DNA of 64,000 nucleotides from Halomonas sp. I5-271120 (GCF_030553075.1 NZ_CP130701.1:1302001-1366000), one strand, 5' to 3'; shown: positions 11,579 to 22,465, counted from the stretch's first letter. The notes: generated by a model from the sequence alone, not told the origin. Numbers and translations are program-made.

Positions 11579-12876
11579 GACGTCTTTCCCGAACCGGTGC
11601 CCGAATCGACTCCCGAACCAGTGTCCGAACCGGATGACGCATCATCCTGATCCTGGCCCTGCTCCAGGTGAATGACGGCCGCCTCGGGTGCCACACTCGC
11701 CGGTAGCGCCCGCCCCGCGATCAATGCCTCGACGGCTGCGGCAGCCCGTTCGCTGGCGCCGCGCTGCAATCCCGCGTGCATCGCCGCGAAGCGAGTCTCC
11801 AGCGCCTCACGCATGGAAGCGTCGTCCAGCATGTCCGTCAGCTGTTCGGCTATCGCCTCAGGGCTGGCGGCCTCCTGGATCAACTCCGGCACCAGCGCCT
11901 CGCGGGCGATCAGGTTGGGAAGCGAGATCCACTCGGTCTTGACCAGGCGTTTGGCGAGCCAGTGGGTGGCCGGCGCCATCTTGTAGGCCACCAGCATCGG
12001 GCGATGGCAGAGCATGGCTTCAAGCGCCGCGGTGCCCGAGGCCAGCAGCACGACATCTGCCGCAACCATCGCCTCCCGGGCCTGGCCGTCGAGCAGCGTG
12101 ACGCGCCCCGCCAGGGTCGGGTAGCCGGCCAACAGCGCTTCGAGCTCTTCCCGCCGGGCCGGGGTCGCCGCGGGAATCACCACCTGAAGATCGGGGCGCG
12201 CCTGACACATCCGCTCCGCGGCCATGATAAAGGTCGCGCCCAGAAAACGGATCTCGTTGGCCCGGGAGCCGGGCAGCAGGGCCAACACCTCGGCGTCGTT
12301 GGCCAGCCCCAGGGACTGCCGAGTGCCGGCGCGGTCGTTGTGAAGCGGCAGCTCGTCGGCCAGCGGATGGCCAACGAAGGCCACCGGCACTCCGTGGCGC
12401 TCGTAGAAGGCGGCCTCGAAGGGCAGGAAGGTGAGAATGGCATCCACCGACTTGGCGATCCCCTTCACCCGCCCCTGGCGCCAGGCCCACACGGAAGGGC
12501 TGACATAGTGGGCGGTGGTCAGACCTGACTCACGGAGCTGACGCTCGAGGCCCAGGGTGAAGTCAGGGGCATCGATGCCGATCATGATGTCCGGGGCCCA
12601 GGCCAGGGCGTCGCGCTTCAGCGCCCGGCGCACCTTGATCAGCTCGGGCAGATGCTTCACCACCTCGACCAGCCCCATCACCGACAGGGTTTCCAGCGGG
12701 TAGCGGCTGTCGATGCCCTGAGCAAGCATACGCGGACCGCCGATTCCACGGAACTCGACCTCGCCCAGGCGGGCGCGCAGCGCCTGCATCAGGCCCGAGC
12801 CGAGTATGTCGCCTGACAGCTCACCGGCGACCAGATAGACCCGCACCGGGCGCTGCTCCTGAGGGGCGTCTGACAT
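11575..12876 (-). CDS. lpxB: Lipid-A-disaccharide synthase
   Basis: Joins UDP-2,3-diacylglucosamine and lipid X into the lipid A disaccharide at the inner face of the cytoplasmic membrane. GT-B (family GT19) fold: [16 protein letters not shown] at residues about 18-33, [23 protein letters not shown], and [10 protein letters not shown] near 205. At 433 residues it is about 45 longer than usual. The excess is a C-terminal Asp, Ser and Gly-rich tail that includes four 12-bp repeats and is unlikely to be catalytic. It follows lpxA closely and overlaps rnhB. Confidence 0.96.
   Translation of the reverse strand: MSDAPQEQRPVRVYLVAGELSGDILGSGLMQALRARLGEVEFRGIGGPRMLAQGIDSRYPLETLSVMGLVEVVKHLPELIKVRRALKRDALAWAPDIMIGIDAPDFTLGLERQLRESGLTTAHYVSPSVWAWRQGRVKGIAKSVDAILTFLPFEAAFYERHGVPVAFVGHPLADELPLHNDRAGTRQSLGLANDAEVLALLPGSRANEIRFLGATFIMAAERMCQARPDLQVVIPAATPARREELEALLAGYPTLAGRVTLLDGQAREAMVAADVVLLASGTAALEAMLCHRPMLVAYKMAPATHWLAKRLVKTEWISLPNLIAREALVPELIQEAASPEAIAEQLTDMLDDASMREALETRFAAMHAGLQRGASERAAAAVEALIAGRALPASVAPEAAVIHLEQGQDQDDASSGSDTGSGVDSGTGSGKTS
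11588..11635. repeat. Four 12-bp repeats in the lpxB 3' end
   Basis: Units CCCGAACCGGTG, CCCGAATCGACT, CCCGAACCAGTG and TCCGAACCGGAT lie head to tail. On the coding strand they encode a run of Ser, Asp, Thr and Gly in the tail of LpxB. Confidence 0.75.
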
Positions 12877-12879
12877 GAT

Positions 12880-13647
12880 CTAGCGCAGGATGCCGCGAGT
12901 GGAAATGCGGATAGAATCGGCGAAGACCTTGGTTTCGGGCAGCGCGTATTCGGCATCGATTTCGGCGAGCGCCTGCTCGACGGTCAGCCCCTTGCGATAG
13001 ACCATCTTGTAGGACTCGGTAAGCGCCCTGATCGCCTCCCGGGAGACGCCGCGACGCTTGAGACCCACCAGGTTGAGACCATGCGGCTGAGCCGGGTTGC
13101 CGTTGATCATCACATAGGCCGGCGTGTCCTTAGTGATGATCGAGCCGCCGCCTGCCATGGCTTGAGTGCCGAAATGGCAGAACTGGTGAATCGCCGACAG
13201 CCCGCCGATGATCGCGGAATCGCCCAGCGTGACGTGACCGGCCAGGGTCACCTGATTGGCCAGGATGCAGTCGTTGCCGACCACGCAGTCGTGGCCGACA
13301 TGCACATAGGCCATGAACAGGTTACGGCTGCCGATGGTGGTCTCGCCGCGGTCCTGAACGGTACCGCGATGCAGGGTCACGCCCTCGCGAATGACGTTGT
13401 CGTCACCCATTACCAGGCGCGTGGGCTCGCCGGCGTACTTCTTGTCCTGGCAGTCCTCGCCGACCGATGCGAACTGGAAGATCCGCGTACGCTCACCGAG
13501 CACCGTCGGCCCTTTGACCACCACGTGCGGGCCAATCACGCTGCCGGCGCCGATGTCGACGTCGGGGCCAATCACGCTGAACGGGCCCACTTCGACGTCC
13601 TCGGCGAGGCGCGCCTTTGGATCAACGATAGCAGTGGGATGTATCAA
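12880..13647 (-). CDS. lpxA: UDP-N-acetylglucosamine acyltransferase LpxA
   Basis: First step of lipid A synthesis: moves a 3-hydroxyacyl chain from ACP to the 3-OH of UDP-GlcNAc. 255 residues. About 10 coils of hexapeptide repeats (for example [20 protein letters not shown]) form the left-handed beta helix. [14 protein letters not shown] near residue 120 holds the catalytic His region, and [16 protein letters not shown] near 155 follows. The C-terminal helical domain starts near 190. Overlaps fabZ by 4 nt. Confidence 0.98.
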   Translation of the reverse strand: MIHPTAIVDPKARLAEDVEVGPFSVIGPDVDIGAGSVIGPHVVVKGPTVLGERTRIFQFASVGEDCQDKKYAGEPTRLVMGDDNVIREGVTLHRGTVQDRGETTIGSRNLFMAYVHVGHDCVVGNDCILANQVTLAGHVTLGDSAIIGGLSAIHQFCHFGTQAMAGGGSIITKDTPAYVMINGNPAQPHGLNLVGLKRRGVSREAIRALTESYKMVYRKGLTVEQALAEIDAEYALPETKVFADSIRISTRGILR

Positions 13648-14087
13648 GCGACCTTCCTCTCGGCACAGATGATCTCGGCCTCGCAGGCCACCTCGCCGTC
13701 AACGCTGGCGGTACATTGAAACTTCCAGATACCGCGCTTCGTGCGAATCACGTTGGCTTCGAGGCGCAGCTGGTCGCCGGGCATGACCGGGCGCTTGAAG
13801 CGCACGTTATCGCTGCCCACCAGATAGTAGACATAGCCGTCGGCGGGCAGCTTGTTGACGGTCTTGAAACCCAGGATCCCGCAGGCCTGAGCCAGCGCCT
13901 CGATGACCAGCACGCCCGGCATGATCGGGTGATGGGGGAAGTGACCATTGAAGAACGGCTCGTTGATGCTGACGTTCTTGTTGGCCACGATGCGCGCACC
14001 GTGCTCGAGCTCCATGACCCGGTCGACCAGCAGGAAGGGGTAGCGGTGGGGGAGATACTCACGGATCTCGTTGATGTCCATTACCAT
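13644..14087 (-). CDS. fabZ: (3R)-hydroxyacyl-ACP dehydratase FabZ
   Basis: Dehydrates 3-hydroxyacyl-ACP in fatty acid elongation and competes with LpxA and LpxD for the same substrate. Hot-dog fold with catalytic His49 ([11 protein letters not shown]) and Glu63 ([10 protein letters not shown]), numbering from ATG 14087. That start is chosen over upstream codons and over ATG 14081 because AGAGGT lies 7 nt before it. 147 residues, a normal length. It sits between lpxD and lpxA as in Escherichia coli. Confidence 0.97.
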   Translation of the reverse strand: MVMDINEIREYLPHRYPFLLVDRVMELEHGARIVANKNVSINEPFFNGHFPHHPIMPGVLVIEALAQACGILGFKTVNKLPADGYVYYLVGSDNVRFKRPVMPGDQLRLEANVIRTKRGIWKFQCTASVDGEVACEAEIICAERKVA

Positions 14088-14208
14088 CGATGCGACCTCT
14101 GAAATGACAAAATGCTCGACCGGAGGCGAGCATGCTGGGGCGGCAGGGCCGCCGCCATGATTAGGGTGGGCGGAGTATAGCGCTCGCCGAGGGCGACTCA
14201 ACGCCTGG

Positions 14209-15237
14209 TTACTGCTTTTCCAGGCGGGTCACCCGCTTGGCGAGCTCATCCAGCTGCTTGAAGCGCACCGCATTCTTGCGCCACTGGGCGTTGCGCATCG
14301 AACCGGTACCGGAAGAGTAGACCCCGGGCTCTTGAATCGAATTGGTGACAAGGCTCATGCCGGTGACCTGCACCCCATCACAGAGGGTCAGGTGACCGGA
14401 AAGCCCGACGCCGCCACCGAGCATGCAGTGGCGGCCCACCTTGGTGGAACCGGCGATGCCCACGCAGCCGGCCAGGGCGCTATGATCGCCGATCTGCACA
14501 TTATGAGCGATCTGCACCTGACTATCGATCTTGACGTCGTTGCCGATCACAGTGTCGCCGAGCGCGCCACGATCGATGCTGGAACAGCTGCCGACCTCGA
14601 CATCGTCGCCCAGCACCACGCCGCCCAACTGGGCGATCTTGTGCCAGCGGCTGCCGTCGTGGGCGAAGCCGAAGCCATCACCACCGATCACGCAGTGACT
14701 ATTGAGCACCACCCGCTCGCCGATCACCACGCCATGACAGACGCTGACATGCGCATGCAGACGCGAGCCGGCACCAATCACGCTGTCGGCCCCCACCACG
14801 CTGCCCGGGCCGATGACTACGTCATCGCCGATCACCGCGCCGTCCTCGATCACCACCTGGGGGCCGACCTCGACGTTGGCACCAAGCTTGGCGCTCTCGG
14901 CGACGACCGCCGAGGCGTGCACTCCCGGCCGATATCGCGCGGCCAGCGGATCGAACAGCCGTGATAGCTCGGCATACCCCAGATAGGGGTTCTCCAGGGC
15001 GAGGCAGGCCGTGGGGCTCTCCTCAGCATGGTCGGGGTGCAGAAGCACCGCCGCCGCCCTCGTCTCGGGCAGATACTTCAGATAGGCCCGGTTGGCGAGG
15101 AAGGTCAGCTCGTGAGGACCGGCATCGCTCAGCGTCGCCAACCCGCTCACGGTGCGCTGGCCATCGCCGATCACACGAGCGTTGAGGCGCTCAGCGAGCT
15201 CATCGAGGGTATAAGTGGGGTATTGGGCGATTGTCAT
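14209..15237 (-). CDS. lpxD: UDP-3-O-(3-hydroxyacyl)glucosamine N-acyltransferase LpxD
   Basis: Third step of lipid A synthesis: adds a 3-hydroxyacyl chain to the amino group of the sugar. 342 residues. An N-terminal uridine-binding domain (residues 1-100) is followed by hexapeptide repeats, with the catalytic His region in [20 protein letters not shown] near residue 240. The C-terminal helix includes [19 protein letters not shown]. It lies between skp and fabZ. Confidence 0.97.
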   Translation of the reverse strand: MTIAQYPTYTLDELAERLNARVIGDGQRTVSGLATLSDAGPHELTFLANRAYLKYLPETRAAAVLLHPDHAEESPTACLALENPYLGYAELSRLFDPLAARYRPGVHASAVVAESAKLGANVEVGPQVVIEDGAVIGDDVVIGPGSVVGADSVIGAGSRLHAHVSVCHGVVIGERVVLNSHCVIGGDGFGFAHDGSRWHKIAQLGGVVLGDDVEVGSCSSIDRGALGDTVIGNDVKIDSQVQIAHNVQIGDHSALAGCVGIAGSTKVGRHCMLGGGVGLSGHLTLCDGVQVTGMSLVTNSIQEPGVYSSGTGSMRNAQWRKNAVRFKQLDELAKRVTRLEKQ

Positions 15238-15282
15238 GGACGCGGGTCATCGCGGACGGCACGCCAAGGCGCGCCGCCGGCC

Positions 15283-15789
15283 TCAGTTGGACGAATTGAG
15301 AATCTCGGTGACCTCGTCGGTCACGTCGAGGAGGTCGCCTTTGGCCTGAATGACCCCGTTGCGGTCCACCAGCACCTCGATGTCATGACGATCGATGATC
15401 TGGTCCACGGCACGCTCGAGCCTGGGCTGAGCCTGCTGCATGAACTGCTGTTCGGACTGCTTGCGCGCCTGAACCACCTGACGACGCAGCTGCTGGAAGC
15501 GGCCACCCTTTTCCTGAAGCTCCTGCACGGCCGCTTGGCGCTGCGACTCGGACATCGTCGCCCCATCGCGCTGCAGGCGCTGCTGAAGCTGCTGGACTTC
15601 CTGGCCCAGTGCCTCGGCTTCTTGCTGCTGGCTGCCGATCTGATTTTGCAGCTCGCTCATCGACTGCTGGGCGTCATCGCTTTCCAGCAGGGCCTGACGC
15701 CAATCCAGCACGGCGATATCGGCGGCCAGGGCAGGTGTACTCATGGCCGCGAACAGGCCGAGGCACAGGGCTCCGGTCAACTTGCGCAT
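15283..15789 (-). CDS. skp: Periplasmic chaperone Skp (OmpH)
   Basis: Holds unfolded outer-membrane proteins in the periplasm on their way to BamA. Starts at ATG 15789, with GAGGAG 9 nt upstream, giving 168 residues. A signal peptide is visible (MRKLTGALCLGLFAAMSTPALA, cleaved after ALA; shown only as the known A-x-A type end). The mature protein is a Gln-rich coiled coil (residues about 45-125), as expected for the tentacles of the trimer. It lies directly after bamA. Confidence 0.94.
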   Translation of the reverse strand: MRKLTGALCLGLFAAMSTPALAADIAVLDWRQALLESDDAQQSMSELQNQIGSQQQEAEALGQEVQQLQQRLQRDGATMSESQRQAAVQELQEKGGRFQQLRRQVVQARKQSEQQFMQQAQPRLERAVDQIIDRHDIEVLVDRNGVIQAKGDLLDVTDEVTEILNSSN

Positions 15790-15835
15790 CTTGTTAAACT
15801 CCTCGAGATCGGTGGTCTGGCATCCGTCCGCGAAC

Positions 15836-18172
15836 CTAGAACGTCTGGCCCAGCGAGAACTGGAAGAACTGGGTATCGTCGCCTTGCTCGTCATTGAGCG
15901 GCTCGGCCACGCTGAAGGTCAGCGGCCCTACCGGCGTCAACCAGGAAAGGCCCAGGCCCACACTGTAACGTAGATCGGCCAGATCGACACCCGAGCTGCA
16001 GTTCGAAGGCCTGTCAGCGGGCAGTACGGCATAGCACTCGCTGAGGAAGGTGTTACCGCCATCGAGGAACAGCGACGACTGCACGCTGCGCTGATCCTCG
16101 ACGAAGGGAACCGGAAACAGCAGTTCTGCTGAACCGCTGACCAGCACGTTACCGCCCAGGGTCTGGTCGTCGCCATTGCCACGAGGCGTGGTGGCCGGCC
16201 CAAGCGTGCTGGCAGTAAAGCCTCGCACCGAGCCCAGACCGCCGGTCAGAAAGTTCTCGTAGAACGGATAGGGATCGTTACCCGGGGTGTCGGCGTAGCC
16301 CAGGTTGGTACCGAACTTCAATGACCAGGCATCGTTGAGGGCAAACAGCTGCTGGCCCTTGTAGCGCACCTTGTAGTAGATGGCATCGCTGCCCGGTGCC
16401 GCTGTCTCGAGCGACACCCGCTGGTAGTTGCCCGCCGTGGGCATGATGCCGCGGTTGAGCTTGTTGCGGGTCCAGCTTGCCGTCAGCTTGAAGCTCTGAG
16501 CGCTATCGCCCTCGTCATCGACGTACTGGACGATCTCCGACGGTGTGTCGGTATAGGTCTGCACTTGCAGCTCTTCGATACCGACCCCGAAGTTGAGGCG
16601 CGTGACCTCATCGATCGGGTAGCCGAAGTTGATGCTGCCGCCTACCGAGTCGGTGGAGTAGGTCGAGATATCGGAGTCTTCGTAGTCCGTCTCGCGGTAA
16701 AAGAGATTATACCCACGCGAGATGCCGTCCAGGGTCCAGTAGGGATCGGTAAAGCCAAAGTTGAGGCTGGTATAGGTATCGCCCTTCTGGGCACCGATAT
16801 TGACCCGATTGCCGGTACCCAGGAAGTTGTTCTGGGACAGCGAGGCACCGTAGATGACGCCATCGCTCTGGGAGAAACCGATGCTCGCCGAAATCGAGCC
16901 GGAGGGCTGCTCCTCGACGTTGTAGGTCACATCCAGCTGGTCGGGCTCGCCGGCTACCGGGCGGGTCTCGACGTCGACCTGCTTGAAAAAGCCCAGGCGC
17001 TCGAGGCGCTGACGCGACTGGCTGATCTGCTCGGTGGAGGCCGGCGCGCCCTCCATCTGGATCATCTCGCGCCGCAGCACCTCATCCATGGTGGTGGTGT
17101 TGCCGACGAAATCGACGCGGCGCACATAGGCGCGGCGACCGGGATCGACCTGGAAGGTGACATCGACCCGTTCACCGTCGGCGGTGACCTCAGGCACACC
17201 TTCGACGCTGGCAAAAGCGTAGCCTTCAGCGCCGAGACGCGAACGCAGCGCCTCGGAGGAAGCGGTGATATCGCTGCGCGAGAAAATCTCGCCGGGCGTG
17301 GCCTCGACCAGGTTGCGAGCCTCGGAGGGAGGAATCTTCAGGTCGCCGGCGAAGCTGATGTCGCCCAGACGATACTGCTTGCCTTCCTCGACGTTGACGG
17401 TGACGAAGATGCGTGACTTGTCGGGGCTGATCGACACCTGGGTCGAGGTGATCGCGAAGTTGACGTAACCGCGGTCCAGGTACCAGGAGCGCAGCCGCTC
17501 CAGATCACCGGAGAGCTGTTGGCGGGAATACTCATCGCTCGAGAACCAGCCGAAGAACCAGCTCGGGCGGTCCTCGAGTTCGAAGACGTCGCGCAGGGTG
17601 TCATCATCGAAGGCCTGATTACCGACCACGTTGATCTGGCGAATCTTGGCCACCGCGCCCTCGTCGATATCGACCTTGACGCGGACCCGACTCGAGTCGA
17701 TCTCCTCGACCTCGGCATCGATACGGGCGCTATAGCGGCCCTGGCCGTGATAGAGCTGCTCGAGCTCGCGCTGCATCTCGTCGAGCGTCGAGCGCTGCAG
17801 GGCCTGCCCCTCAGCCAGACCCGCATCGCGCAGGCCCTGGCGAAGCTCCTCTTCGGAGATCTGGGAGTTGCCGGTAATCTCGAGGTCGGTGATGAAGGGC
17901 CGCTCGTCGACCTGCACCACCAGTACGTCGCCCTCGCGAGCCAGGCGCACGTCCTCGAAGAGGCCGGTAGCAAACAGTGTCTTGGCTGCCTCGGCCAGTT
18001 CGCGCTCGTCGACGGCGTCGCGGGCACTGACCGGGAAGGCATTGAAGACGGACGCCGCGGAGACCCGCTTGAGGCCCTCCACACGGATGTCGGAAACGGT
18101 AAACGCATCGGCCAGCGCCACCGGGGCGCCAGACAGCAACAGCGCCGCAACGCCTAGAATCTTGAGTTTCAT
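15836..18172 (-). CDS. bamA: Outer-membrane assembly factor BamA
   Basis: Core of the BAM complex, which inserts beta-barrel proteins into the outer membrane. 778 residues. A signal peptide ends at ALA (residues 19-21). Five POTRA domains follow (about residues 22-420; for example FTVSDIRVEGLKRVSAASV), then a 16-strand barrel with the loop-6 motif VRGFTAS (VRGF) near residue 655. It ends in Phe (FSLGQTF), the outer-membrane protein C-terminal signature. It is the first gene after a good sigma-70 promoter at 18219-18246 and is followed by skp-lpxD-fabZ-lpxA. Confidence 0.98.
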   Translation of the reverse strand: MKLKILGVAALLLSGAPVALADAFTVSDIRVEGLKRVSAASVFNAFPVSARDAVDERELAEAAKTLFATGLFEDVRLAREGDVLVVQVDERPFITDLEITGNSQISEEELRQGLRDAGLAEGQALQRSTLDEMQRELEQLYHGQGRYSARIDAEVEEIDSSRVRVKVDIDEGAVAKIRQINVVGNQAFDDDTLRDVFELEDRPSWFFGWFSSDEYSRQQLSGDLERLRSWYLDRGYVNFAITSTQVSISPDKSRIFVTVNVEEGKQYRLGDISFAGDLKIPPSEARNLVEATPGEIFSRSDITASSEALRSRLGAEGYAFASVEGVPEVTADGERVDVTFQVDPGRRAYVRRVDFVGNTTTMDEVLRREMIQMEGAPASTEQISQSRQRLERLGFFKQVDVETRPVAGEPDQLDVTYNVEEQPSGSISASIGFSQSDGVIYGASLSQNNFLGTGNRVNIGAQKGDTYTSLNFGFTDPYWTLDGISRGYNLFYRETDYEDSDISTYSTDSVGGSINFGYPIDEVTRLNFGVGIEELQVQTYTDTPSEIVQYVDDEGDSAQSFKLTASWTRNKLNRGIMPTAGNYQRVSLETAAPGSDAIYYKVRYKGQQLFALNDAWSLKFGTNLGYADTPGNDPYPFYENFLTGGLGSVRGFTASTLGPATTPRGNGDDQTLGGNVLVSGSAELLFPVPFVEDQRSVQSSLFLDGGNTFLSECYAVLPADRPSNCSSGVDLADLRYSVGLGLSWLTPVGPLTFSVAEPLNDEQGDDTQFFQFSLGQTF

Positions 18173-18218
18173 GCAGTCGGTTCGCTCGCGTTGGTCTGCC
18201 CGCTTGTCAAACGAGCAC

Positions 18219-18246
18219 CTTATACATTTGTTCGGTCCACTGGCAA
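18219..18246 (-). promoter_or_regulatory. Sigma-70 type promoter for bamA
   Basis: On the minus strand TTGCCA (18246-18241), a 16-bp spacer and TATAAG (18224-18219) each match the consensus at five of six positions. Transcription would start near 18212, leaving a leader of about 40 nt. It lies in the only gap between rseP and bamA. Confidence 0.65.
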
Positions 18247-18283
18247 GGCCAGGCCCCGGCCTGCGTGGACCGCTCCCGGGCGG

Positions 18284-19642
18284 CTACCAGAGCCGCATCA
18301 GGTCGAAGTACATCGCCATCATCATCATGCTGCCCACTAGCGCCAGGCCGATCTTGAAGCCCACCGCCTGAACCTGCTCGGAAACGGGGCGTCCACGCAC
18401 CGCCTCGATGAAGTAATAGACCAGGTGCCCGCCGTCGAGCACCGGGATCGGCAGCAGGTTGAGAATGCCCAGGCTGATCGACAGATAGGCAAGGAAACCT
18501 ATGAAGCTCTCGACGCCGGTACGCGCCGTTTCACCGGCGATGCGGGCGATGGTGATCGGCCCCGAGAGATTCGATGGCGAAATCAGCCCCACCAGCATCT
18601 TGCGCATCGCGTCCAGGGTCAACACTGACATCTCGGCGGTCTTGTTGAGCGACTGCCCGACCGCATCCAGAGGGCCGTAATGAATCTCACGCTGGTATTT
18701 GGCCGGCCATTCGGCACTGGCCACGCCGGCACCGATATAGCCGATGGACTGGCCACCCTCGGGGGTGCTCGGACGCGGTGTCAGCGCCAGGGTCTGGCGT
18801 TCGCCGGCCCGTTCGATTTCAAGCGTCAGCGGCTCGCCAGGGCTCGCGCGGACCCGGTCGACGAAGGCCATCCAATCATCGATCGGCGTGCCATCGACGC
18901 GGAGGATGCGATCGCCCGCCTGCAGGCCAGCGCTGGCCGCAGCCTCGCCATCCAGCACCTGGCCCAGCACCGCGGGCAGCGCTGGCCGCCAGGGCGTTAG
19001 GCCGAGGGTTGCCAGCGGCCGGGGCGGATCCTGGCCGACCAGCCAATTCTCGACGGGCAGACGATGTTCGCGCGCCGCCGTGGCGCCTTCGGGGCGCGAG
19101 GTCATGCTGATCGCGCCGGTCTCACCGATCGCCGCGACCAGCTTCAGGTTGATGTCGTCCCAGGAACGCACCGGCTCGCCCTGCACGGCGACGATTTCCT
19201 GCCCGGTAGACAGCCCGCCGCGGGCGGCCGCCGAGTCCGGCGCCACGTCGCCGACCACCGGTGCGACCGTGGTGATGCCGATCACGAACAGCAGCCAGTA
19301 GGCGATGATCGCCAGCAAGAAGTTGGCCAGCGGGCCGGCGGCAACGATCGCGATACGCGACCACACTCCCTGGCGGTTGAAGGCCAGGTGCGCCTCATCA
19401 GGATCGACCGGCGCCTCGCGCTCGTCGAGCATCTTGACGTAGCCGCCCAATGGAATAGCCGCCACGGCGAACTCGGTACCGTGGCGATCGACCCGCGACC
19501 ATAGCGGTTTGCCGAAGCCCACCGAGAAGCGCAGCACCTTGACGCCGCAACGCCTGGCCACCCAGAAGTGGCCAAACTCATGAAAGGTGACCAGCAGTCC
19601 GAGAACCACGATCACCGCCAGCACGTCCTGTATCACGCTCAT
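18284..19642 (-). CDS. rseP: RIP metalloprotease RseP
   Basis: Inner-membrane site-2 protease that cuts anti-sigma factor RseA after DegS and so releases sigma-E. Zinc motif HEFGH at residues 21-25 in the first membrane helix, two PDZ domains (about 125-215 and 220-305), and the third zinc ligand in PVLDGGHLVYY near residue 400, followed by the last membrane helices. 452 residues, normal. It lies between dxr and bamA, as in Escherichia coli. Its presence makes a sigma-E circuit likely. Confidence 0.97.
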   Translation of the reverse strand: MSVIQDVLAVIVVLGLLVTFHEFGHFWVARRCGVKVLRFSVGFGKPLWSRVDRHGTEFAVAAIPLGGYVKMLDEREAPVDPDEAHLAFNRQGVWSRIAIVAAGPLANFLLAIIAYWLLFVIGITTVAPVVGDVAPDSAAARGGLSTGQEIVAVQGEPVRSWDDINLKLVAAIGETGAISMTSRPEGATAAREHRLPVENWLVGQDPPRPLATLGLTPWRPALPAVLGQVLDGEAAASAGLQAGDRILRVDGTPIDDWMAFVDRVRASPGEPLTLEIERAGERQTLALTPRPSTPEGGQSIGYIGAGVASAEWPAKYQREIHYGPLDAVGQSLNKTAEMSVLTLDAMRKMLVGLISPSNLSGPITIARIAGETARTGVESFIGFLAYLSISLGILNLLPIPVLDGGHLVYYFIEAVRGRPVSEQVQAVGFKIGLALVGSMMMMAMYFDLMRLW

Positions 19643-19648
19643 CGCAGT

Positions 19649-20863
19649 TTACTCCCGCCCATAGCGTTCCAGGTGATGACGGGCCGCCCGACGGCCCCGG
19701 TCATCCTCGGCGAGGATGCCTTCGAGTTCGTCGGCCGCCGACGGCGAACAGGCCGACAGCACAGCCTCGTTGAGCTCGGCAATGCCCGGGAAGGATAGCC
19801 GGCCTTCGAGAAAGGCGTCCACGGCCACCTCGTTGGCGGCATTGAGCAGCGCAGGCGCGCTCCCGCCGGCGGCCATCGCCTCACGGGCCAGCCGCAGGCA
19901 GGGAAAGGCCGCCTCATCGGGTGCCTCGAAGTCGAGCCTGGCGACCTGAAACAGGTCGAGCGGCGCGACGCCTGCCTCGATGCGCTCCGGCCAGGACAGG
20001 CCATAGGCGATCGGCGTGCGCATATCCGGATTGCCGAGCTGAGCGAGCACCGAGCCGTCCCGATAGGCTGCCATCGAATGGATCACGCTCTGTGGATGCA
20101 CGACCACCTGAATCTGCTCGGGGCCGGCATCGAAGAGCCAGCAGGCCTCGATTAGCTCAAGCCCTTTGTTCATCAGGGTCGCACTGTCCACCGAAATCTT
20201 GCGCCCCATCGACCAGTTGGGATGGGCACAGGCCTGGTCGGGGGTGACCCGGGTCAGGGCATCCGCCGACCAGCCGAGGAAGGGTCCGCCCGAAGCCGTC
20301 AGCAGCAGCTGGCTGACGCCGATGCGATCAAGGCCGCCACGATGCTCGGGAGGTAGACACTGATAAATAGCATTATGTTCGGAATCGATCGGCAACAACA
20401 CGGCGCCATGCCTGGCCACGGCATCCATGAACAGGCCACCGCTCATCACCAGGGCTTCCTTGTTGGCAAGTAACACCCGCTTGCCAGCGCGCACGGCGGC
20501 AAGCGTCGGCACAAGCCCTGCAGCACCGACGATGGCCGCCATCACCACATCGGCCTCAGAAGCCTTAGCGACCTCAACCAGCGCTTCTTCACCGGCGCGT
20601 ACTTCCGTAGGCAGCTGGGCCTCCGCCAGCCGCTCGCGCAGCCAGGCGGCATCGGCCTCGCTGCCAATCACTGCCTGGGCAGGGCGATGCGTCTGACACA
20701 GCGCCAGCAGGGCTTCCTTCGAGCGCTGAGCGGTCAGCGCATGCACCTGATAGCGTTCCGGATGGCGCGCGACCACATCAAGCGTGCTGGTGCCGATGGA
20801 GCCGGTGGCACCCAGCACGGTGACGCGCTGAGGGCGAGTGGTGTTGGATACAGAAAGACTCAT
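19649..20863 (-). CDS. dxr: 1-deoxy-D-xylulose 5-phosphate reductoisomerase
   Basis: Second step of the MEP isoprenoid pathway, DXP to MEP with NADPH. The Rossmann motif [13 protein letters not shown] is near the N-terminus. Metal and substrate residues lie in [15 protein letters not shown] near residue 155 and [19 protein letters not shown] near 220. ATG 20863 is chosen because it forms an ATGA overlap with the cdsA stop; a GTG two codons upstream is possible. 404 residues. The product feeds UppS, encoded two genes upstream. Confidence 0.97.
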   Translation of the reverse strand: MSLSVSNTTRPQRVTVLGATGSIGTSTLDVVARHPERYQVHALTAQRSKEALLALCQTHRPAQAVIGSEADAAWLRERLAEAQLPTEVRAGEEALVEVAKASEADVVMAAIVGAAGLVPTLAAVRAGKRVLLANKEALVMSGGLFMDAVARHGAVLLPIDSEHNAIYQCLPPEHRGGLDRIGVSQLLLTASGGPFLGWSADALTRVTPDQACAHPNWSMGRKISVDSATLMNKGLELIEACWLFDAGPEQIQVVVHPQSVIHSMAAYRDGSVLAQLGNPDMRTPIAYGLSWPERIEAGVAPLDLFQVARLDFEAPDEAAFPCLRLAREAMAAGGSAPALLNAANEVAVDAFLEGRLSFPGIAELNEAVLSACSPSAADELEGILAEDDRGRRAARHHLERYGRE

Positions 20864-21657
20864 AGCCACACCCGCAGCAGGGCAAAGATGGGAATCGCCG
20901 CGGTCAGGCTATCGATGCGATCCAGCACGCCACCGTGACCGGGCAGCAGCACCCCGGAATCCTTGATGCCCCGGGTGCGCTTCAACATGCTCTCGAATAG
21001 ATCCCCAAGCACTGAGACCAGGGTCACCAGCACGGTGGCAAGCATCAGACCCAGGGTCTCGCCAAGGCCAAGCGACAGCCAGACGGCATAGCCAAGGGCC
21101 AACGCCAAGGTGGCGACCACACCGCCCACCACGCCTTCCCAGGTCTTGCCGGGACTGACGGCAGGCGCCAGCTTGTGACGCCCGAAGGCTCGGCCGGCGA
21201 AATAGGCCCCGGTGTCGGCCAGCCACACCAACAGCAGCACGAAGAGCAGCCACTCGACGCCGCTGGCACGCAGGCTGTTGAAGCCTACCCAGCAGGGCAG
21301 CAATACCACCAGGCCCATGACCAGGCGCCGACCGGGCGTCGCCCATTGAGCCCGACGCTCGGGGTAGTGAGTGATCCAGTAGAGGTTGGCAAGCCAGGCA
21401 GCCGCGCCGAGCCACAGCAGGCCGTTGGCCTGACCACTGCCGCCCGCCCAAAGCAGCAACATGGCAAGCCCCAGGCCTGCAGTGGCCGCGAGGCGGGAAG
21501 TCAGGCGCGACAGGCCGGCGAGATTGGTCCACTCCCAGGCGGCAAGCACCACCACCAGGCCCGTGAAGAGAGCGAAGGCGCCACCCTCGAACAGGAAGAG
21601 TCCGACCAGTGCCAGCGGCACCAGGATGACGGCAGTCAGAATTCGTTGCTTAAGCAC
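20860..21657 (-). CDS. cdsA: Phosphatidate cytidylyltransferase CdsA
   Basis: Makes CDP-diacylglycerol from phosphatidate and CTP at the inner membrane. About eight membrane helices fill the first 200 residues. The family signature is seen as [25 protein letters not shown] near the C-terminus (key residues K-D, PGHGG, DR-DS). I choose GTG 21657, giving an N-terminus of the LKQRI type common in the family and overlapping the uppS stop by 8 nt; a TTG at 21669 is the alternative. About 265 residues. Confidence 0.93.
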   Translation of the reverse strand: MLKQRILTAVILVPLALVGLFLFEGGAFALFTGLVVVLAAWEWTNLAGLSRLTSRLAATAGLGLAMLLLWAGGSGQANGLLWLGAAAWLANLYWITHYPERRAQWATPGRRLVMGLVVLLPCWVGFNSLRASGVEWLLFVLLLVWLADTGAYFAGRAFGRHKLAPAVSPGKTWEGVVGGVVATLALALGYAVWLSLGLGETLGLMLATVLVTLVSVLGDLFESMLKRTRGIKDSGVLLPGHGGVLDRIDSLTAAIPIFALLRVWL

Positions 21658-22408
21658 CCTGGGCCTCAACTTGCTCGTGCGTCATGCCGAAGCGACGCTG
21701 GCGACGCGCGAAGTCGGCGAAGGCCTCATCGAGCGCCTCGGCGCCGAAATCCGGCCACAGCAGGGGAGAAAAATGCAGCTCGGCATAGGCCAGCTGCCAT
21801 AGCAGGAAGTTGGACAGGCGCTGCTCACCGCTGGTACGGATGCAAAGATCCACCTCCGGCGCATCGGCCAGGCAGACCTCGCGGCCCAGCGACTGTTCAT
21901 CGACCTGCGCGGCCTCGAGATCGCCTGCCGCCACACGGGCGGCGAGGCGCTGCGCGGCCTGGGCGATGTCCCAACGGCCGCCGTAGTTGGCGGCGATCAC
22001 CAGGTGCATGCCGCGGTTGTCGGCGGTCAGTGTCTCGGCACGGGCGATGTGCTTCTGGATAGACGCCGAGAAACCCTCGCGCTCACCGATGATGGTCAGC
22101 CGAATATCATGTTCGTGCAGCTTCTTGACCTCCCGCTTGAGGGCGATCAGGAACAGCTCCATCAAGGCGTTGACCTCGGCCGGCGGACGCTTCCAGTTCT
22201 CGCTGGAGAAGGCGAACAGGGTCAGCACCTCGACCCCGCGCTCCGCGGCGCGGCGGATCACCGCCCGCACCGACTCGACGCCCGCACGATGACCGCGCAC
22301 CCCGGACAGGCCATGGGCCTTGGCCCAGCGGTTGTTGCCATCCATGATGATCGCCAGATGACGCGGGGTCGCCCGGCGATGCGATTCAGGGGACTGCGGT
22401 GATGTCAT
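21650..22408 (-). CDS. uppS: Undecaprenyl diphosphate synthase
   Basis: Cis-prenyltransferase that adds eight isopentenyl units to farnesyl diphosphate, making the carrier for peptidoglycan and O-antigen. Catalytic motif IIMDGNNRWAKAHG at residues about 20-33, then FSSENWKRP, and CIRTSGEQRLSNFLLWQ near residue 190. Start is ATG 22408 or ATG 22420; neither has a strong Shine-Dalgarno and the difference is four residues. It lies between frr and cdsA as in Escherichia coli. Confidence 0.95.
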   Translation of the reverse strand: MTSPQSPESHRRATPRHLAIIMDGNNRWAKAHGLSGVRGHRAGVESVRAVIRRAAERGVEVLTLFAFSSENWKRPPAEVNALMELFLIALKREVKKLHEHDIRLTIIGEREGFSASIQKHIARAETLTADNRGMHLVIAANYGGRWDIAQAAQRLAARVAAGDLEAAQVDEQSLGREVCLADAPEVDLCIRTSGEQRLSNFLLWQLAYAELHFSPLLWPDFGAEALDEAFADFARRQRRFGMTHEQVEAQGA

Positions 22409-22465
22409 GGGGGCTCGCATAGCAGTAGAACGATAGGCGGGCGATGCGATGTCGCCCGCCAGGCC

